Assembly (NCBI GenBank): GCA_030704615.1
Contig: CM060731.1
Coordinates: forward strand, 63,594,756 to 63,658,755
Direction: 5' to 3'
DNA: 64,000 bases
Source: Takakia lepidozioides
Lineage: Eukaryota; Streptophyta; Takakiopsida; Takakiales; Takakiaceae
The notes under the pieces are model-generated. The model did no database searches. It saw only the letters and a program-made list of their open reading frames with translations, and was not told the origin of the DNA. The position numbers and the translations under genes are program-made. Numbering within the stretch: the stretch's first letter is position 1; the number at the start of each line of letters is the position of its first letter. Shown here piece by piece: positions 20,555 to 30,727 of the stretch.

Positions 20555-23018
20555 ATGGCAGGCACCAAGCGGAAGGCACCAAGTTCTTATGCGCAAGTCA
20601 ATTTCAAAATCAGCCCGGCGTTGCGGAAGATTGAGCAGGACACAGAGACACAGGAGACGTTGGACAGTCTTGGCCTGCAATACTTCATCACCACGCTGGA
20701 CTGGAACCTCAAGCACGACGAGCTATGCAGGGAGTTCTTGGAGAATTACAACACCGGGACTCGGAGCACAAATGTCCACGACACGCACATCCTGCTGACA
20801 GAGAAGTACTTGGCAGAAGTATTTCACCTTCCCAGTCTGGACGTACCACCGCACACCGGCAAACCTCCAAGGTTTGTATTTGCAGATTTGTTTGAGAATC
20901 TCAACCAAGCAGATCAAGGCTATACATGCAGTCACAGCAAAAACCTTGGCTTCAGGAAGATAGCCCCAGTACTTAGCACATTGCTTTGCCTCAGGCAAAA
21001 CCATAGCTACTGTACCAAGGAGCTAATCGACCAAGTGTTGATTTGCTTCAATGGGCAAATTGTGAATTGGGCAAGCTTCTTATTGAAGAATTTAACTCAA
21101 GAACTGACCAGGTTGACAAAGAAGAATAAGGAAGCAACTGTTACCATGGCGACTCCCTTGTTATTCCAGATGATTCGACACACTGTACACCTAACGGCCG
21201 AAGAGCAAACGACGTTGGGAATTATGCAACGAATAGACACAATGGAGGAAGAAGGAAGTGAGACGGCAGCAGGTCAGGAACAAGAAGAGGGCGGACTTGC
21301 AAAGAGAGCCCGGATCAACGAAGCAACCACAAGTGCAGCAGCAGAGGACATCATCAACTCGACGGCTGATTCCCCAGTACACAGAGAAGGGGAGAATCAA
21401 CAACCAGAAAGAGGGAACAAACCACAGACCAACGAAGCAACGCCCATGGAAATTAGCCATGGCAACACCGAAGCACAGCAAACAGCACACACAGAGGAGG
21501 GAGACATAGTGGCGCAGCAACAGCAGATAGTGCAACAGGCACCCGACCAGCAGCAACAGCAGATGGTGCAAGAGGCACCAAGTCAGCAGCAGCAAGACAG
21601 AAATTCCAATTTGGAATTACTACTAGCACAACAAGTTCTAGATACAACAACATGGGACACAGGGTTGGAGGAAGCACCACAGAATGTCATTCTGCAAGCA
21701 ATACAAACATTGGGGCAACTGACAGCTTGTATGGACAGGGCCAAGGATTACATCAGCCCGGAAAACCTGAGCATGATCTTAGACCACATCAAAGAGAAGC
21801 ACCAGAGGGAATTGGCCACTGCAAGAACAGTATGTAACCATGAGGTTACAATTGCAGCATTAGAAGATCAAAAGTCGACCTTACTCCGCCAATACAACAC
21901 GTTGGCACAACGCAGAGATGAATGGGAGAAAAAGTGGGAAAGACAGAGGAACGAAACACGCCATGTCCAGGCCGACCTCAATGCAGAGCGAGAGAGATCT
22001 CGGAAAACAGAGACAGAGGTGGAAACACTCACAGGACAGGTGCAAACGTTAAAGCAGCAGGTGGAGACACTTAAGGGGCAGCTGAGGACTGCCAGAGATC
22101 AGGGAACCAAGTGGCTCAATAGCAACAATACACTGCTGAAGGAAAGGGAGAATGCTGAGAGCAGGTTGTTTACCGCCACCACAGAAAGAGACATTGCCAT
22201 GGGCAATGAACAAGAATGGAAGCAGCAACTGGAGAAGTTGACATTGCAAGCAGGGTTGGATGCAGCAGACGCAGCCTTAGCCAGAGCCTGATTGAATGAA
22301 GGGAGTGAATTGGAGATGAAGAAACTCAACAGGGCAATGGTGAGGCAGATGGAGTGCCAGTTGGCAAAATTTGTGACAAACATTCATGAGGAGTTCCTGC
22401 CACCAATTCCAGAACAAGATGAGGTCATGGACGAAGAGGAGCAAGAGGAGCAAGATCACGAACGAGAGACACCAATACAATCAACAACAACAACACCAAC
22501 ACAAACACCACCAAGCCAACAGACACTGGTACAGGCCACAACAGGGCCATCTACTCAAGAGGTAAACCCTGTAACACTACCAAGTGTCCTGGTAGCATCA
22601 ACTTCAGTAGCAGTGGATGATTTCCAAATCATGCCATGCAAGCATGATGGGGAGTGGTTAAAGTATTCAGAGGAATACTTTAAAATCATGGTAGTACCAG
22701 CCCACCAAATCCCAGAAATAATGGAGAAGGTTTTCAAAGCCTTAACTCCCTACAAATCATTGGGTCAATTACATCTGCTCAATTACATCTGCTCAATCAA
22801 ACTCTTATTCCTCTGAGATATAGGATGAGGCCACTGGCTAAGGAGGAGACATGGTCAAGGGCAGAATTGGTTGAATTCTGGCGCCAGGCTCCCCTGGAAT
22901 ACAAGGAGTTGGTAGCTTACATGTGGGCAGTGGGGCAATTGAAGATTAATCCTACCCCAGCAGTAACCATTGTGATGGGATGCCCAAGTTCTTATATTGG
23001 CAGTTACTTGTACCGCGG
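20555..23018 (+). pseudogene. element C extra ORF downstream of integrase (coiled-coil, unknown function)
   Basis: Reads MAGTKRKAPSSYAQVNF from 20555. After a globular N-terminal part of about 240 residues (ILLTEKYLAEVFHLP, CFNGQIVNWASFLLKNL) comes a Gln-rich, low-complexity acidic middle (about residues 280-350: QQQQIVQQAPDQQQQQ). A long coiled coil follows (about residues 410-600, heptads such as ETEVETLTGQVQTLKQQVE). After a TGA at 22289 (probably from TGG) the same frame continues to 22816 with an EEEQEEQ acidic patch. A 14-bp tandem duplication near 22770-22795 then shifts frame. The final frame (WSRAELVEFWRQAPLEYKEL) runs to the breakpoint at about 23018. Without the lesions it would exceed 820 codons. 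No family recognised; Gag-like or envelope-position accessory roles are speculative. Confidence 0.7.
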
Positions 23019-23505
23019 GCACCACTCAAGTGTTCGATACAAGAAGGTTGGAAAACGAAGATGTCCACTCACAGTAGAGACCATGCGGCTGGACACCCCA
23101 AATTCCTCAAGAAAAAAAAAATCTTTTTCTACCTCCAGACCCTGTACCTTGTTTCATAGTTCCAGTAAAAATCAGGATGCAAAATCGAGATATCTCCGTA
23201 GAAGCACTTTTGGACTCAGGTGCTTTAGCGTGTTTTATTGACAAAGACTTTGCGAAACAACACAATTTAACGCTCGTAAGAAAGAAATTCTCGGCCCCTG
23301 TTGAAGTCATCGATGGACGACCGTTAGCATTAGGAAATATTGACCATGAAACTCGACCCCTTGAAGTGAAGCTTAAAAATCAAGCATCACAGATTGTTTT
23401 CAATGTCATCCAGTCTCCAACGAATCATGTGATCCTTGGATTTCCTTGGTTTGTACTTCATAATCGTGACATCGACTGGCGATCACGAAAATTTTTGGCA
23501 AGATA
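23019..23505 (+). pseudogene. family A gag end and aspartic protease
   Basis: Begins abruptly inside the family A gag C-terminus (ACTCAAGTGTTCGATAC), so the element C to family A junction is at about 23018. The protease shows ISVEALLDSGALACFIDKDF and ILGFPWF, ending in WRSRKFLAR. It is more complete than the minus-strand copy at 8722-9060 and nearly identical to it. Confidence 0.85.
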
Positions 23506-23560
23506 AAAATGCAAAAGTACCAAAGGTATTCAACCCCTGTTTCTTGGAGCTAGAGCCTTC

Positions 23561-25283
23561 ATGAGAGCTACGAAGAAAGACGCGACATTTGCACTTTATG
23601 CGACTCCGATCAAAACCACAACAGACCAAGGTACTTCGACATTACCCACTCAATATCAAGATTTCAAGGATGTCTTCGAGAAGAAAAATGCAGACATGTT
23701 GCCAGAACATCGACCTTATGATTGTGCAATTGAGTTGCAAGAATGAGCTCAACCACCATTCGGCCCGATCTACAATTTATCTCAGACGGAGCTGGCTGCT
23801 TTACGCGAATACATTGATGAAAATTTGTCAAAGAATTCCATTCGACATTCGAAATCACCCGCGGGAGCACATATCTTATTTGTGAAGAAGAAGGACGGAT
23901 CGTTACGCATGTGTGTGGACTATCGTGGGCTCAACAAAGTCACTATAAAAAATCGTTACCCACTACCGCTGATTTCCGGACTCCTCGAACAACTTGAACG
24001 AGCAATATTTTTCAACAAGATCGACTTGAGAGAAGCTTACAACCTTGTACGAATAAAAAAAGGAGACGAATGGAAGAGTGTTTTTCGGACAAGATATGGA
24101 CATTTCGAATACAGTTTTATGCCTTTCGGTCTTACAAATGCTCCAGCAATTTTTCAACACATGATGAATGACATCTTTCGAGAATTTTTAAATGACTTTG
24201 TAGTCATCTATTTGGACGACATTTTAATATTTTCACAGAATGAAGAAGAACATGGTCGTCATGTACGCCTTGTCCTTGATAAATTGAGGGAAAAATGACT
24301 ATATGCCAAGTTGGAAAAAATGTCTTTTCCACCAATCTAAAGTCAAATTTTTGGGCTACATTATTTCCGACAAATGAGTCTTTATGGATCAGAAGAAAAT
24401 ACAAACCATCATCGAGTGGGTTAAACCAACTTCGGTCCAAGATGTACAATGTTTTCTAGGATTTGCAAATTTTTATAGAGTCTTCATCAAGGACTACTCC
24501 AAAATTACTGCCCTTATGATACGACCCACAGAGAAGGACAACTTTGTATGGAACGAGAAGGCTGACCAAGCATTTGAAAGGCTGAAGCAGACATTTACAA
24601 CGGCTCCAATACTGGTACATGCAGACCGATCTAAACCATTCTTTTTGGAAGCAGATGCATCGTACTTTGCACTTGGCGGGGTACTCTCTCAATACGGTAC
24701 AGATGGCCGACTTCATCCTGTTGGTTTTCATTCTCGTAAATTTTCCGCTGCGGAGATCAATTATGAAATCCATGACAAAGAACTTCTAGCGGTTATCGAT
24801 GTTTTTGAGGAGTGGCGTCATCTATTGGAGGGAGCTAAACATCATGTCACTGTCTATACCGATCACAAAAACCTCGAGTATTTAATGAGTGCTCGTGTTT
24901 TGAATCGACGTCAAGCAAGATGGAGTATATCACTAGCAAGGTTTGATTATGTTATTACCTACCGTCCCGGACATCTTCAAGGAAAACCAGATGCTCTTTC
25001 TCGACGATCGTATCTTGCGCCAAACGAAGGGGATGCAGCTTTTGACGAACAGAAATCCATCATCTTAAAACCAGCAAATCTCCAATTGAATATGCTATCC
25101 ATGTCCACCTATGACGATGCAGAGATCATAAAGGAGATTCAGGAAGCACTGAAGAGCGACCAATTTGCTACGACACTACAAAGTCAACTAAATCGACCTC
25201 GAGACAACCCACATGTTACAAACGACTTCGAGTTCAAAGATGACTTACTTTATTTCAAGGGACTTCTCTATGTACCCCCATGA
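23561..25283 (+). pseudogene. family A reverse transcriptase and RNase H, best copy
   Basis: RT motifs in order: [74 protein letters not shown] and [10 protein letters not shown] (YLDD catalytic). RNase H follows (FFLEADASYFALGGVLSQY, YEIHDKELLAVIDVFEEWR, VYTDHKNLEY, PDALSRR). Stops occur after the RT palm (24296) and near 24375, plus a 1-codon insertion/frameshift near 23740. At 25284-25367 the integrase zinc-finger start (ICHDLPAVGHF) is visible, then the sequence breaks into a reverse LTR piece. Confidence 0.9.
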
Positions 25284-25367
25284 CCTACACGACTTCGAAT
25301 TCTTCAAATATGTCATGATCTTCCGGCTGTAGGACATTTCAGCTTCAACAAAACAATGGAATTAACA

Positions 25368-25429
25368 TGGTAACTTGATAACTTCTGGTATTTACTCCTG
25401 GTAAGTTCCTCTGGGCTATGTCCGTGACA
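25368..25429 (-). mobile_element. family A LTR, 62-bp 5' fragment
   Basis: On the minus strand it begins TGTCACGGACATAGCCCAGA at 25429 and breaks at about 25368 into the forward integrase start. It marks another rearrangement between opposite-strand family A copies. Confidence 0.75.
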
Positions 25430-25926
25430 GTTATAGACCTGTAATTGGAAATCTGCTTTCCGTCCCCCTTTTTGTATAATAGAGTTATCACCCCCTGAGC
25501 CATTTGTCTTGGCAATGGACCTTTGTTTTCTTAACCTCGTTTGCCATTGCATAGAAGTAATATTTGGAAATAACCTCCCAAAGTGTGCTATAAAGGAGGA
25601 AAGAATGTCGAAATACTTCTTCGAAAAAGTGTAGGTTTGCAGATTATCCTAGATTATCTCAGAGCTGCAGGACCCACTGGGTCATCTTTCCTCGGATCCC
25701 AAAATTTGATCTCTACGGCTCATTTCCACTTCGCTGGGCTCTTCAAACAAAGACCAGAAACCCAAAGCATTTCATCAGCCAGAGCAGCCTGCCTGCAAAG
25801 CCATCAAACCAAGCTCTCCCAATCAAGCGCTGCCTCATTGGATGGTAAGTTTACTGAAACAGAACTTTCAAAAGCCTTGGAATCGATGTCAAAACGTAAA
25901 TCCCCGAGCATGGATGGAATGCTAGT
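25430..25926 (+). pseudogene. L1-type LINE reverse transcriptase N-terminal fragment
   Basis: The plus-strand remnant ends in the region before RT motif 0-1: KFTETELSKALESMSKRKSPSMDG, the conserved plant-LINE 'E-L-x-x-A-L ... K-S-P-G-x-D-G' signature with Gly changed to Ser-Met. It meets an oppositely oriented LINE fragment at about 25926. Confidence 0.65.
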
Positions 25927-27572
25927 AGAATTTAGCCCAGTTGATACCAGCCTGCAGCTTGAACTTTTGCTCCCTCAGAGAATCGAAGGCTTCCAGGTTC
26001 TGCCTGGCTTCATGATAAGTTTGTAAGGATAGAGTATCTTATTTTCCGAGTTCAAGGAGCCTTTGGCAAGTTCCAAGACATTTCTTGAGTGCTTTGGCTT
26101 TGCGTTGCCTTTGGATTGCAATCTGGGCTGTGATGGCTGTTTGCTTCAGTTTGGCTTGAAACCTTTCAATAGGGCAAATAACCCCGTTGGCTGTTGTGGC
26201 CCATGCCGATTGAAGAGCAAGTTTAAAGGCAGAAAAAGGCAGCAAGGATGAATTGAGCTTTAAACCAACCTTTGCCCCTTTTTGGCAGGTTAGGGAGATT
26301 GATTTGGCAAGAGATGCTGGCGTGGTCGAACTCCTGATAAATAGGCTCTTGCGGGAGCATTGTCTGGGCGAGAGGTAAAGCCTGTCCAACCTAGCCATAC
26401 AGACATCTGGACCTGTCCTATTATTTGTCCATGTGAAACAAGGGTGACTGTTAGCTACCCTAGCCCTATGTGGTTTAGACAACGAGAAGTTATTTCTAAT
26501 TCTTTGCCATGAAATGGCTTCCCCATCACTTAGACCTGGGGTATCAGCACCGAGCCTATCCATCATATTTTCAACCATGTTAAGGTCACCCATTAGTAGC
26601 CAGTGCTCCACTGAGACCTCGGCCTCCATTTTTGAGTGAAGGACCTTTGTTCGAAACTGAGCCTGTTGTGTACACCACAGTTCCGAACTGCTTTTTTTCC
26701 GGACCCATATGTCACATAGCGGTGGCAAATTAGAGCACAAGTGCTCCACGTTTATAAGGGCCATAACCTGTTGGATGGGCTGTCACTTAAACCAGGGTAT
26801 GCCTTGATGTAGGATGCCCACGAGATTGGAACCTCCCATGCTAGTGAGAATTGGGGCAAATGAATTTGAAAGTATTCTTCAATCTTTCTCATGAGCGTGG
26901 GAATTGGATTATCATCTATTGGCTATTTGATAACAAATTTACGAATTCCATAGTGGTGATCCAAAGGGATTCCATCCCTTCTCTGTCTGGAGACGTGATC
27001 AAAATTCTAGGTTCGTCTTTGTTGCAGAATATTAGCGGGGTTATGCATGCTGCCTGAGGCTCTTTTGATGAGGCCAATTGAGTACACCCTCGAAGAGAGA
27101 TGGCGGGAAATATTCGCAATCTCAAGCAAATGCTAGCAATTATGGGATTGAGTGAAATTCCTATGCTTGCATCTGGATCTTGAAAGTCGATTGATCTCAT
27201 GGGCGTCTTGGAGTTGGAAGGGAGATCTATGATTTCTGGTATACGATGTAACATTGTGGGTGTTACTGGGCTGTCTTCAGAGTCAATAAGAACCGTTGTG
27301 GATGTGACGATTGGCCCTGGTTGAGGGAATGCCTGAACCCTGGGACTCGGGAGCCTCCATGATCGCAGTATGCTGCTGCAGCTCCGGAATTGGCGACCAC
27401 AAGATGGCAGCCGACAGGCCCTCTCTTTCATGGATGTATTGGAGGGAGGACCTAGTGTTCACAACTGATATGGAGATATCATTTTCCAGCTCCATAGGGT
27501 CAACTGGCCTGCAGTGTTTTTTAGCAACGGGTGCAGAAGCTGTTGATGGAAGAACATTCATCATGACCCAGC
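25927..27572 (-). pseudogene. L1-type LINE endonuclease region, inverted
   Basis: The minus-strand AP-endonuclease-like remnant is best seen at 26764-26039. LLMGDLNMVE is the GDxN metal-binding motif. HPCFTWTNNR follows, then ARLDRLYLS, and then the EN-RT linker (EARQNLEAFDSLREQKFKL, continuing down to about 25930). The part at 26800-27590 is more decayed and probably covers the start of EN and the end of ORF1. The RT piece on its left points the other way, so the LINE was broken by inversion. It ends at the LTR at 27573. Confidence 0.65.
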
Positions 27573-28136
27573 TGTCACGGACATAGCCCAAATGAACTTA
27601 CCATGAGTAAATACCAGAAGTTACTAAGTTACCATGTTAGCAAAAGTTACTGTGATCTACCATGATCTACCATGATTTACCATAAGTTACCATAAGTTAC
27701 TGAGAGTTTACCAAATTATCGAGAGTAACTTGGGAAACTGCTCATGAAGCTTTCTTTGGAGGAAACTTCTCCATCAAGAAACCTCATTTGGGGAAGCCTC
27801 TTAGGGAATCTCCTAGTAGTCAGTATATATAGGAGGCGAGACTGGACACTCTTCAGTCTCGCCAACATTAGTTCAAGCTACTCTTGTTTCCAGTTCCCAG
27901 TACTCCAATCCAGTTCCCAGTACTTTAGCCCAGTTTCCAGTATCTGGTACTCCAGTCCAGTTTCCAGCATTCCAGTCGTGTTCCAATATCTTGTACTCTT
28001 GTTCATTGTTATAAAGATTGTCTTGATTCTTATTTACTCATCATGCATTCGGCCACGCCGACCTTGATTTCTTGTCTAGTCTTGTACCTCTGGTCTGATC
28101 TCTTGTTTGTGTTCAGTCATGTTCTTGTCCTTGACA
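27573..28136 (+). mobile_element. family A 5' LTR (564 bp)
   Basis: TGTCACGGACATAGCCC at 27573 to ...CTTGACA at 28136. It contains the TTACC array (27600-27725), TATATATA at 27824-27831, an inverted repeat (GGCGAGACTG 27835-27844, CAGTCTCGCC 27854-27863) and CCAGT/TTCCAGT repeats (27885-27985). It is followed after 38 bp by the gag start, so it is a genuine 5' LTR. Confidence 0.92.
27824..27863 (+). promoter_or_regulatory. LTR TATA box and adjoining palindrome
   Basis: TATATATA is followed 3 bp later by a perfect 10-bp inverted repeat with a 9-bp loop. The arrangement is retained in the LTRs at 47042 (stem 47336-47364) and 9807-10424 (stem 10068-10096). It is retained with one or two mismatches in those at 5003 and 50671. 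The start site would be expected in or just after the 3' arm. Confidence 0.55.
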
Positions 28137-28174
28137 GTTTGACAAGACTAAAGTTTGTTCTTTGGTTAGTTAAG

Positions 28175-29240
28175 ATGGAAGACACATTTGCGGAAATGGT
28201 CGCCACATTGCAGAGTCTTCAGCTCCAGATGCAAGAACTTCGTGCCTCTACTGCCCAACTACAAGCTGATCAGTCTCAAAATCTTGGCAAAGCTCTCAAC
28301 AATTTGCAACAACAAATTTCAGAGTTGAAGAAGTCGAACAATGGATCTTCAACCTTACGAGTTCCTACTACAACAAATCTTACTTCAATGGTTCCTCCAA
28401 ATCTTCAACAGATTACAAGGGAACCAAAGGTCAGTATGCCCGAAAAATTTGATGGGACAAGATTTTGCGGTTTTGTTCAACAAGTACGATAGTTCCTACG
28501 ACTACATCCACAACGCTACCCTGATGAAGGTATTCAAGTGGGATTCGTGGGCACTTTTCTATCAGGCATTGCCCTATCTTGGTTTGCACCGCTATTAGAG
28601 AAAAATTCGCATTTACCATACAATTTTGAAGCATTCATGTCCAAGTTCACTGCAACGTTTGGAGAGAATGATAGAGAGAAAGTTGCAGAGACAAAGATAA
28701 TCTTCGACAAGGAGTACGTCCAGCTTCCGTTTATACTGCCGAATTTCGACAACTGTGTGCGACCTCGACTGGAATGAGAAGAGCATCATAAGTCAGTTTC
28801 GATGTGGCCTAAAAGATGACGTAAAAAATTTGTTGCTGACAATGCCAAATGTGAGTACACTGAGCGAATTCATCACCCAAGTCATTGCATGCGATAATCG
28901 TTTGTTCGAAAGACATCAAGAGAAGCGATGTGGATGGTCGACGACGCACCATGCCGCTACTACTACGGCACCAAACACAACGATCCATTAGACATCCGGT
29001 AATGATCTTATGCAGATTGATGCAGTCCGATTCAAGCAATTGACGCCACAAGAAAAACAAAGACGTCACTCGAATGGATTATGCCTTTATTGCGGAGAAG
29101 AGGATCACATAGCATTAAATTGCCCCAACAAGAGAAGATTCAAAGCTCGGGGCACAACTCAAGTGTTCGATACGAGGAGGTCGGAAAACGAAGATGTCCA
29201 GTCACAGTAGGGACCATGCGGCTGGACACCCCAAATTCCT
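28175..29240 (+). pseudogene. family A gag
   Basis: Starts MEDTFAEMVATLQSLQLQMQ 38 bp after the LTR with an N-terminal coiled coil (about residues 1-75). The gag domain follows (PKVSMPEKFDGTRF, VGFVGTFLSGIALSWFAPLLEK, FMSKFTATFG). A TAG at 28490 (where an amino acid is expected) and a frameshift near 28745 interrupt it. The C-terminus has ISQFRCGLKDDVKNLLLTMP, a zinc knuckle CLYCGEEDHIALNC (about 29080-29122) and a basic tail. Together with 23019-25367 it provides most of the family A coding order. Confidence 0.88.
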
Positions 29241-29403
29241 CACCCAAAAAAGGTCTCTTTCTACCTCCAGACCTTGTACCTTGTTTCACAATTCCAGTAA
29301 AATCAGGATGCAAAATCAAGATATCTCCGTAGAAGCATTTTTGGACTCGGGCGCTTCAGTGTGTTTTATTGACAAAGACTTTGCGAAGCAATACAATTTA
29401 ACG
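29241..29403 (+). pseudogene. family A protease, N-terminal piece
   Basis: Continues from gag: PCFTIPVK, then ISVEAFLDSGASVCFIDKDF (DSGA active site). It breaks at about 29403 where L1-type LINE sequence starts. Confidence 0.75.
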
Positions 29404-30620
29404 CCACCCTGGACTTCTCTACCTACCTGGCTTAAGATGAACAGATTCTTCTGGGTCTTGGGTAGACCCCTGGGTGAACTACCCCTTGACTTTGACGAGT
29501 GGTCTTGAAGCTTCTCCAGGGTGCCTCACCCTTCTTCACCTATACAACAAAGAAGGGATACAAAGCCCTTCTCAATGCCCAACCAATGCAATCCAAATGG
29601 GATTCTAGGTGGCTTCATCAGGGATTCCTCAATGAGAAGTGGTCGATCATTTGGGGATCAGTGTGGATCAAGACGAGGCCGGCCAAGGTGGCGGCCTTCC
29701 TTGGGCAATAGTTAATATAGTGCTTAAGGTAGGAGAGTGGCTTCAATTCCACTCTTCTCTTCTATGTGCATGCTGCCCATCAGGTATTTTGGAAACCATT
29801 GAACATGCTCTGCTTTTCTGTCTCGATCCAAGAACTATCTGGCTTTTTATCAAGGATTTCTATCATCACCGGAGCCCTAGAGCAGCTATCTGTTTCTGAC
29901 CTCTTGCTCAACTACGACCAAACAAAGATCCCTTACCTGCCCAGTATTCGAAACTCTTTGCGGCTCGGTTCTTTGGCATCTCTGGAAGGCCAGATGCTCC
30001 AAAACTTCTGATGGTACCTATTCGATTTTTGCTATTCTAGCTCTTATTTTCTATGATCTCAATATTGAATCCCACAAAGCATGGGCCAAACTTTGTGTAG
30101 ACATGCAACGCAACTCTCGAGTAGCAACTACCATGCACAAAGCCTTTAGGGACACCTGGGCTTGTCACGGGCTTATCTGTGTCACCACTGAGGACTTCTG
30201 CTCCTGGCCAAAGCTTCCGCCCATACAATGGCAAAACAAGCGCGCAACAATCCATGGCATCCCCTGAGTTCGATCGGGAAGTGAACTGGAAGCATCTGAA
30301 GACTTTTGCGAAAGCCTCCAGGCTTAGTTACCGTTGAACTCTATTTAATCGATAGTTACTGGATCAACACTAATCCCTAGGGTTTCTCTTTGTCAGATAG
30401 AGCTCCTTGGACCTTATGACAGGAGTAAATGGACAAAGATCTTGGTCCTTCTAACTTTTTGCACGTCCCTGTCACTGGGGATGGATAAATAAGTTCATCC
30501 TCTCGTCCGGTGTGTGTGCCTTATGGTGTCTATGGGGTTTTAAATTTTTTCCCCGAATGATCCCAAATAACTGTAAGAGCTTTGTCCCCCCAAAAATATT
30601 TTATAATAAAGGTAATCAGG
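29404..30620 (+). mobile_element. L1-type LINE 3' end
   Basis: The plus-strand remnant carries the zf-RVT motif (SVWIKTRPAKVAAFL at about 29660-29705), homologous to the minus-strand copy at 4472-5002. A long decayed C-terminal/3' UTR part follows. Stops are frequent. Its 3' limit is placed at the palindromic block near 30620 and is uncertain. Confidence 0.65.
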
Positions 30621-30727
30621 CCCTGCAATCCCCCTGTTTAATTTTTTTAAAACAAAATCATAAATGTTTTTATGATTTTTGGGGATTGCAGGGCACCAAC
30701 GGCCGGCCCCAGCCGGCCGTTGGTGCC
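30621..30727. repeat. nested palindromes, including a 16-bp perfect GC hairpin
   Basis: CCCTGCAATCCCC (30621-30633) pairs with GGGGATTGCAGGG (30681-30693). Inside it AAAATCATAA pairs with TTATGATTTT (about 30654-30679). It overlaps a second hairpin, GGCACCAACGGCCGGC (30692-30707) with its exact complement at 30712-30727 and a 4-base loop. Confidence 0.85.

Noticed and set aside
21191-21595. Minus-strand hydrophobic frame that looks like a membrane protein
   Set aside because: It is the antisense of a Gln/Glu-rich coding stretch, which reads as Leu/Cys-rich in reverse.
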